Shown here: one piece after another, positions 40,125 to 44,798 of the stretch
Layout: every line of letters begins with the position of its first letter
Numbering within the stretch: position 1 is the stretch's first letter
Assembly (NCBI GenBank): GCA_022823825.1
Contig: JAJEHG010000058.1
Span: forward strand, 1 to 44,798
Source of the DNA: Nitrosopumilaceae archaeon
GTDB lineage: Archaea > Thermoproteota > Nitrososphaeria > Nitrososphaerales > Nitrosopumilaceae
Length of the DNA stretch: 44,798 nt
Direction of reading: 5' to 3'
Translations under genes and position numbers: made by a program
Notes under the pieces: model-generated
Told to the model about the DNA's origin: nothing
Database searches by the model: none
The model's input: the letters and a program-made list of their open reading frames with translations, nothing else

Positions 40125-41225
40125 ATGCAGGATAGTAAAAGGCGCCAAAACGGCGACGGCGCATACGGCGGCCGCGTATACTACGACTCGGAGGATCACA
40201 GGGGCCCCGCAAGGACGCTCCGGTTCCTAAAGGCGCACAGTGCCGAGTACCTCTCAGGCAGGGACCTTGGCGACGTGCTCGGCATCAGCAGGGTGGCAGT
40301 ATGGAAACACATCAAGACGCTGCGGAGTCTGGGATACGACATAGAGTCGAGGCAGAAAGTCGGATACAGGCTGCAGGGTTCAAGCGGCGAGCCGTACCCG
40401 TGGGAGATCACAGAGGGCATAGGAACCAGCACGATAGGCAGGAGGGCATACTATTACGACGACGTGGGCACGACCGGCTCCACCCAGGACGTCGCGGCTG
40501 CCTTGGCCGAGACGCCCGGAAACGACGGGGCCGTCGTCATATCGGCCACGCAGTCCAACGCGAGGGGCAGGATAGGAAAGAGGTGGGCGTCCCCGCGCGG
40601 CGGCATATGGATGTCCGTCGTACTGCATCCGGACTGCAGGGCGGCAACCGCGTCCCTGCTGCCCATAGCGGCCGGCGTTGCAGTGGCGGAGTCCATAGAG
40701 GAGGCGTGCGGCATAAAGCCCGAACTCAGGTGGCCCAATGATGTAACGATCAGGGGCAGGAAGGTGGCGGGAATAATAACGGAGGCAGAGATGGAGCTCG
40801 ACCGCATACAGAGTGTGCGCCTTGGGATAGGGGTCAACTTTGACGTGGATGCAGAGAACATAGAAAAAACGTTTGCAGACACTCCCGGTTTTTATGGCGC
40901 GGCGTCACTAAAACAAGAGATCGAATCGGCCGGCGCATCAGGGATGCCATCCAAGGCAGAGCTGGTAAGGGGGATGCTCCGCAGGCTCGACACCGCATAT
41001 GGCATGCTGCTTGACGGGAGAACAAAAGTCATAACGTCAGAGTGGGCCAAGAGATCGTCGACTGTCGGCAGAAGAGTCAGCGCGACCGTTGATGGCCAAA
41101 AAGTTACCGGAACCGCCACCGGGATAGACGACAGCGGCATGCTCGTAGTCAGAACTGACGGTCCGGACAGTGGCGGCCGGAGGCAGGTCGCGCTCATGGC
41201 GGGAAGCTTGGAATACGTTGAGTGA
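40125..41225 (+). CDS. birA: Biotin ligase with N-terminal HTH repressor domain (BirA)
   Basis: Attaches biotin to biotin-carboxyl-carrier proteins. In these archaea that means the acetyl-/propionyl-CoA carboxylase of the 3HP/4HB carbon cycle. 366 residues: HTH domain 31-85 (SGRDLGDVLGISRVAVWKHI), catalytic domain 105-300 with the biotinoyl-AMP loop ARGRIGKRWASPRGGIWMS (147-165) and LRWPNDVTIRGRKVAGI, and the SH3-like C-terminal domain (GRRVSATVDGQKVTGTATGI). The glycine/arginine loop is intact, though its flank reads NARGRIGK rather than the common GRGRRGR. The HTH suggests it also represses biotin genes. It lies 5 bases after the winged-helix gene. Confidence 0.94.
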   Translation: MQDSKRRQNGDGAYGGRVYYDSEDHRGPARTLRFLKAHSAEYLSGRDLGDVLGISRVAVWKHIKTLRSLGYDIESRQKVGYRLQGSSGEPYPWEITEGIGTSTIGRRAYYYDDVGTTGSTQDVAAALAETPGNDGAVVISATQSNARGRIGKRWASPRGGIWMSVVLHPDCRAATASLLPIAAGVAVAESIEEACGIKPELRWPNDVTIRGRKVAGIITEAEMELDRIQSVRLGIGVNFDVDAENIEKTFADTPGFYGAASLKQEIESAGASGMPSKAELVRGMLRRLDTAYGMLLDGRTKVITSEWAKRSSTVGRRVSATVDGQKVTGTATGIDDSGMLVVRTDGPDSGGRRQVALMAGSLEYVE

Positions 41226-41302
41226 ATTCGGATCAGAGCATGCAAGTTCCGGCCGTCCGGTACCGGCGGGCGCGCGCTCTTGCGCATAATGTGCGTCAGG
41301 GG

Positions 41303-41803
41303 TTAGGCCTGCCCTGTGCGGGGCCGTCCTGCGGCCGCCGTCCTTGCGGTGGTTGCTGTCCGTATCCTCTTTTTTGCAGGCGCCCTGCCGCGGGTTTTGC
41401 GCTTGTCGGCGGATGTCGCTCCGGTCTTTTTGCCGCTGCTGCCTTTGCCCCTCCCCTTGACAGCCTTGGTGGCGCGCACGCGGGCAGGAGGCTTTCCGTC
41501 CTCAAGCAGTTCCGACTGCGCCCTTAGCACATCCAAAAGTCCCGACTGCACGTCAAGCGCGTCTCTCACCACCGACTCAAGCATGCGCGCATAACGCCCA
41601 TAGTGCAACAGCATCTCCGCGTATATCGCACCCCTTGCAGAGAGGTACTCGTTTGTGCGCAGTGTATTCGTAGAGTCCACAACCTCCGCAAGTGGCGACG
41701 GTGGTGGGCCCATCCTGTCCAGGCGCTCCTGCAGATCGTTTATTGCCAGACGGAGATCCTCGGCCCCGAGGCTGTCCGGCCCCTCCGTCTCGCTTGCCAA
41801 CAA
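41303..41803 (-). CDS. Helical protein with basic histone-H1-like tail, possible PHA-granule protein
   Basis: 166 residues from TTG 41803. Residues 1-105 are helical (DLRLAINDLQERLDRMG; YAEMLLHYGRYARMLESVVRD; SGLLDVLRAQSELLED). Residues 108-166 are a Lys/Arg/Ala/Gly tail (VKGRGKGSSGKKTGAT, TTARTAAAGRPRTGQA). This resembles the plan of bacterial PhaF, a phasin with a histone-like DNA-binding tail, but there is no clear sequence match. It lies between the phaEC operon and two phasin-like genes, on their strand. The TTG start is supported only by a TATA box 23-24 bases upstream. Confidence 0.7.
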   Translation of the reverse strand: MLASETEGPDSLGAEDLRLAINDLQERLDRMGPPPSPLAEVVDSTNTLRTNEYLSARGAIYAEMLLHYGRYARMLESVVRDALDVQSGLLDVLRAQSELLEDGKPPARVRATKAVKGRGKGSSGKKTGATSADKRKTRGRAPAKKRIRTATTARTAAAGRPRTGQA

Positions 41804-41822
41804 GGTGGCACGGCTATGCTTG

Positions 41823-41830
41823 AATTAAAG
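41823..41830 (-). promoter_or_regulatory. TATA box for the basic-tail protein
   Basis: Minus-strand CTTTAATT, centred 23-24 bases before TTG 41803. Confidence 0.5.
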
Positions 41831-42010
41831 ACTTGCGAGGGGGTGGAGGAAGGACGGCGTCTATCGTACTAAAAGCCGGTCCGCCGAGGATCAGAAGGAA
41901 GAACCGCGAACGGCACGGGCGGCGGCGGCGCCACACGCGCACGCAAATCACACGCGCCTCGGATCGGCGGAGCATGCCGCCAAACCAATGCCAAGAAATA
42001 AATCAAAAAT

Positions 42011-42040
42011 AAAAGAAAAACGCCCTTGCGGGCTTTTTGC
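42011..42040 (-). terminator. Hairpin terminator after the phasin-like genes
   Basis: GCCCGCAAGGGC-type stem with flanking A and T runs: on the minus strand AAAAAGCCCGCAAGGGC, then GTTTTTCTTTT. It starts within 10 bases of the phasin-like stop. Confidence 0.7.
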
Positions 42041-42045
42041 CTCGA

Positions 42046-42510
42046 CTAGTTGGCCCTGAAGCGGAATGCAGATATCCAGGACTTTAGTATATCGTGGTTG
42101 ATGTTTGAAAAGGACTTTGCATTGTCGTTGAACGTCTTGATGTTCTGCTGAGTCGCATCGATTGTGGTCAGTACGACCTGGTTGTTTATGGATGCAATCT
42201 TTGCAATCTCTTCAGTCGTTCCGCCTATCGCGCGTACTGCCGCCTCCGGGATGCCCGTAGACAGTCCAGACTTGCGCGTCACTTCCTTTTGGAATTCAAA
42301 TGCAGAGTTTGCAACGTTCTCGCATGCCTGCAGATACTCCTGCTGCACGTTCGTTATGGCCTGGTGGTACTGAGGCACCGACTGCCGTATGCCGTTGAAC
42401 ATCTTGTCAAGGTTCTGCTTGAATACGCCAAACGTGTCGTTTGAGGACGGTCTTGACGTGTTGCTGCCGCTGTTGTTGTTGTTGTTGTTGCTGTTGTTTT
42501 TGTCAGTCAT
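42046..42510 (-). CDS. Phasin-like helical protein with poly-Asn head
   Basis: 154 residues. The first 25 are an Asn/Ser-rich stretch coded by a GTT-type trinucleotide run. The rest is one long amphipathic helical region: FGVFKQNLDKMFNGIRQSV, QEYLQACENVANSAFEFQKE, IAKIASINNQVVLTTIDATQ, and a final FSNINHDILKSWISAFRF. This is the layout of phasins (F-E-F-Q-K-E and N-x-x-S-F-x-x-I), small proteins that coat PHA granules. The ATG overlaps the AbrB-phasin stop by four bases. Confidence 0.78.
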   Translation of the reverse strand: MTDKNNSNNNNNNSGSNTSRPSSNDTFGVFKQNLDKMFNGIRQSVPQYHQAITNVQQEYLQACENVANSAFEFQKEVTRKSGLSTGIPEAAVRAIGGTTEEIAKIASINNQVVLTTIDATQQNIKTFNDNAKSFSNINHDILKSWISAFRFRAN

Positions 42511-42944
42511 GTTTGTTTGTTCACCTCCCTTTTCTGTCTGTTAGGAATAGGCAGTATGATCACCTGCACCAGGTCTCCCTCCCCGATTCCAAGCGCTTTG
42601 CGCTCGGCCTCCGGTATGGAGATCCGCCCGTTGCTGCTGATGGTGGTCTTGTAGGCGCCCCAGCCGGCGATGGAGGAGATCATGTCCTGCCCCATGCCGA
42701 GCACGGCATCCATGCCCCTGCTTTGCATGCTAGAAACGTTCTCAATCATCCTAGACTGCGCGCTCTGCGCTGTCTCGGACATACGACGCAGCGTCTCAAG
42801 CGGGTTGAACGTTCCCGGAGTCTGGCCTGCGGCAGTCATCAGCGAGCCGAAGTTCTTGACAAACTCGGCCTGTGCCTCCCCGCCTTTCTGTATCCAGTCC
42901 TGAAACATCTTTGTGGGATCATACTGGTTGCTATTACCATTCAT
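42507..42944 (-). CDS. Phasin-like protein with C-terminal AbrB (MazE-type) domain
   Basis: 145 residues. Residues 1-98 are helical and phasin-like (KMFQDWIQKGGEAQAEFVKN, TLRRMSETAQSAQSRMIENV). Residues 99-133 are a SpoVT-AbrB swapped-hairpin domain (TTISSNGRISIPEAERKALG then IGEGDLVQVIIL), normally DNA binding. In haloarchaea an AbrB-type regulator (PhaR) and a phasin (PhaP) are separate neighbours of phaEC. Here both features sit on one chain, which could coat granules and report PHA state to DNA. First gene of a two-gene operon; TATA box 26-27 bases upstream. Confidence 0.85.
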   Translation of the reverse strand: MNGNSNQYDPTKMFQDWIQKGGEAQAEFVKNFGSLMTAAGQTPGTFNPLETLRRMSETAQSAQSRMIENVSSMQSRGMDAVLGMGQDMISSIAGWGAYKTTISSNGRISIPEAERKALGIGEGDLVQVIILPIPNRQKREVNKQT

Positions 42945-42966
42945 TGGTAATTGTGTGAAATAAGAG

Positions 42967-42976
42967 GTATAAATAA
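42967..42976 (-). promoter_or_regulatory. TATA box for the phasin-like operon
   Basis: Minus-strand TTATTTATAC, centred 26-27 bases before ATG 42944. Confidence 0.6.
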
Positions 42977-43264
42977 CAACCGGTCAGGGGCAAACTCGGT
43001 CTTTGTCATGCCCCTGTCCTCCCCCCCCCCCGGACTAGAATACAATAAAGCACTCAAGGAATGTGCCGAGTATATGAGCGGGTTCGGAGTGAACGGCGGA
43101 GCCTACAACACGGTCCGGAACGTAATGCACGAGACGAAACGAGACTGAACGAGTGGGGGGCATGACCGCCAGGGATCCGCCTCCCATCCACAACCAATCC
43201 AAATGGCCGTAAAATTTAGGTGTGATTCACAAGAGTCGGACAGCGCCGCGTGGCAGTCCAGATT
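42977..43264. other. Intergenic stretch before the repeat protein
   Basis: About 290 bases with a run of eleven or more C around 43020-43031. A plus-strand frame to 43148 has ordinary composition (LEYNKALKECAEYMSGFG) but is too short and unsupported to call. Confidence 0.4.
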
Positions 43265-44704
43265 TTACCTGCAGATGTTCGGGGCCGGTTCGCCAGGCGG
43301 CAATGCAGGAGATTCAACCTCGATTAAAATCGTGTTTGACCGGGATGTGTTTGGAGGCGAGGCGGCGTCTGCCGCGACTGCGGTAATCACGTGCAGTCCC
43401 GCATCAAACTCATAGGAGAGCGAACTGCCCGCCCCGATCAGGTCGTTGCCGTCATACCATATTATGTAGGCAATGTCACCTGCGCCGTCATCGGTATTGT
43501 CATATGCAACTGCCACCAGGTGGAATGTAGTTACGGGTGTCCCGGACGTGCCGCTTGCGGTTATGGTTATGGTGGGAGGCGTGGTGTCCGGAGGGGGCGG
43601 CGGCGAGGCATCCTGCACGACCTCTACTTCGATGGGGCTAGAGGTTGCGCCGTTTGAGTTTGATGACGCGTCAGTCGCGCGGGCCGTAATGGTGTGCGTC
43701 CCGACATCAAGCATGGTGACCAGGGTGCCGCCCGCGCCTATCTGCGTGTTGCCGTCATACCACGTTATGCTGCTGATGCCGCTTGCGTCATACGCGTCTG
43801 CGGTAAACTGGAACACGGTTGCAGGTGTCCCGGACGTGCCGCTTGCGGTTATGGTTATGGTGGGAGGCGTGGTGTCCGGAGGGGGCGAGACCAAAATGGT
43901 AACGGGTGCCGACACGTCAGAATTTGATGCGGGAGAACCGTCAACGGCAGTCGCCGTAATGATGTGCGTTCCAACTGTGAACCTTTGCGCAATTGTGACG
44001 CCCGCGCCTATCTGCGTGTTGCCGTCATACCACGTTATGCTGCTGATGCCGCTTGCGTCGTTTGCGTCGGCACGAAGTGTAAAAGTAGTATCCGTCGTGC
44101 CAGAGGTACGGCTTGCCGTGATTGTTATTGTGGGTTTGGTGGTGTCAGGCAGTAGAGCGGGGTTGTTCACAGACACCCGAATCGAGTTGGATCTTTCTGT
44201 GTTGGGGGGAGACGCGCCGTCAGTTGCAACTGCGGTAATTATGTGCGTTCCCACGCCAAACGTCCGGGTGATTTTGTCGCCCGTTCCGATCCACGCGGCG
44301 CCATTGTACCACGCTATGCTGCCTATGCCGCTTGCGTCAGATGCAGAGGCGGCAAACACAAAGCTCGTGTCGGGAGTGCCAGAGGTGCGGCTTGCGGTGA
44401 TCATTATGGTGGGTTTGGTTGTGTCAGGGGGCGGCGAACTTGAGACACCTATTGTAATCGAGTTCGATCTCTTTGAATTTTTGTAAAGGAACGGGCCATA
44501 CTCCCCGGGCTGGGTGTCGCTTGCAGTGGCGGTGATTGTGTGGGTGCCCGCGGGGAACTTTTCTGTAATGCTGTTTCCGGTACCAATCTGAACCCCGTTT
44601 GAGTGCCATACGATGCTACTGATGCCCACGCCCTCGTCATATGCGTCGGCAGTAAACACGGCGCTGTCCAACTCTTGCAGGTTCCGCCCTGATTTTGTGG
44701 ACAT
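43265..44704 (-). CDS. Surface protein of five tandem immunoglobulin-like domains, possibly 5'-truncated
   Basis: 479 residues built from about five Ig-like (PKD/Big-type) units of roughly 90-98 residues. Each starts near PDTTxPTITITAS-x-TSGT and contains GISSITWYDGNTQIGAG and GTHIITATA. Such arrays are usually extracellular adhesins or stalks. No signal peptide precedes the first unit, and an in-frame stop lies right before the ATG, so the gene could have lost its 5' end or be a fragment of a longer surface protein. No C-terminal anchor is visible. Confidence 0.8.
   Translation of the reverse strand: MSTKSGRNLQELDSAVFTADAYDEGVGISSIVWHSNGVQIGTGNSITEKFPAGTHTITATASDTQPGEYGPFLYKNSKRSNSITIGVSSSPPPDTTKPTIMITASRTSGTPDTSFVFAASASDASGIGSIAWYNGAAWIGTGDKITRTFGVGTHIITAVATDGASPPNTERSNSIRVSVNNPALLPDTTKPTITITASRTSGTTDTTFTLRADANDASGISSITWYDGNTQIGAGVTIAQRFTVGTHIITATAVDGSPASNSDVSAPVTILVSPPPDTTPPTITITASGTSGTPATVFQFTADAYDASGISSITWYDGNTQIGAGGTLVTMLDVGTHTITARATDASSNSNGATSSPIEVEVVQDASPPPPPDTTPPTITITASGTSGTPVTTFHLVAVAYDNTDDGAGDIAYIIWYDGNDLIGAGSSLSYEFDAGLHVITAVAADAASPPNTSRSNTILIEVESPALPPGEPAPNICR
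43541..44400 (-). repeat. Near-identical DNA blocks inside the Ig-like gene
   Basis: Blocks of about 50-60 bases recur almost unchanged, for example those beginning at 43541 and about 43829 (spacing 288 bases = 96 codons) and at 43731 and 44001 (270 bases = 90 codons). Identity this high among units suggests recent duplication or gene conversion. Confidence 0.8.
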
Positions 44705-44798
44705 TTAGAGGGGCCTTGGGCGGCGGGCGGGCCCGTTTCTGCCGCAATTGTGGCATGCCCGGCGGCAGGTCCTCGGTTTTTGGCTGCGCGCGACGAGT

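Noticed and set aside
43008-43148. Short plus-strand frame before the Ig-like gene
   Set aside because: About 46 codons, no promoter or ribosome site that convinces, no family match.
43541-44400. Possible CRISPR array from regularly spaced repeats
   Set aside because: Spacing is 270-290 bases, blocks are 50-60 bases and in frame with protein domains; not CRISPR.
43473-44486. Plus-strand 337-codon frame opposite the Ig-like gene
   Set aside because: It mirrors the repeat units of the minus-strand gene and gives repeated Val/Ser/Met-rich text with no fold. The minus reading has clear Ig-like motifs.

Overview
The window looks like chromosomal DNA of a GC-rich ammonia-oxidising archaeon (Thaumarchaeota/Nitrososphaerota), most like the sponge symbiont Cenarchaeum. 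The signs are an archaeal ribosomal-protein operon with S4e and the RNase P subunit Rpp29, a type II archaeal GAPDH, NreA, a class III PHA synthase (PhaC/PhaE), a PEFG-type C-terminal sorting signal, and secreted proteins with small domains I associate with Nitrosopumilus relatives. Species assignment is inference from gene content and base composition.

Layout. 1-5.4 kb: a secreted-type repeat-family protein, GAPDH, a DUF21-CBS-CorC membrane protein (minus strand), an eroded-looking gap, and a single-pass exported protein. 5.7-15.1 kb: one long plus-strand ribosomal block, L3-L4-L23-(gap where L2 is expected)-S19-L22-S3-L29-Rpp29-S17-L14-L24-S4e-L5-S14-S8-L6, plus a small helical protein. Most of these genes overlap by 1-4 bases. 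15.2-18.9 kb: an iron-uptake pair, a PEFG-anchored helical surface protein and an FTR1 permease with a large extracytoplasmic domain built from the same helical modules. 19-26.3 kb: a hydantoinase/oxoprolinase-type ATPase, a zinc-ribbon protein, tRNA-Asn, a YwbE-like protein, a leucine-carboxyl-methyltransferase-like enzyme, and a protein made of two fused solute-binding domains. 26.6-32.7 kb: an accessory stretch with three tandem paralogous small membrane proteins, a DUF2299-like protein, an inverted-repeat element, a DUF4352-like anchored protein, a class II Fic protein in AT-richer DNA, a PPOX-fold protein, a winged-helix regulator, and an AT-rich/G-quadruplex island. 32.8-44.7 kb: PurC, NreA, PhaC/PhaE, a decayed coding remnant, a Yip1-like membrane protein, a winged-helix membrane protein, BirA, and three small proteins that look PHA-granule associated (one with a basic tail, one phasin-like, one phasin-like with an AbrB domain). 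An immunoglobulin-like repeat protein closes the window.

A general signal runs through the window. For about twenty genes a TATA-like box is centred 23-30 bases, mostly 25-27, upstream of the start codon. This implies leaderless transcripts and fixes several starts, including GTG and TTG ones. Inside the ribosomal operon, starts use overlaps or Shine-Dalgarno sites instead.

The parts with most promise as something new are the clustered PHA-granule (carbonosome) genes, with two unusual basic tails and an AbrB-phasin; the modular FTR1 and its detached sortase-anchored partner; the triplicated small membrane proteins; and the structured inverted-repeat element near 28.7 kb.
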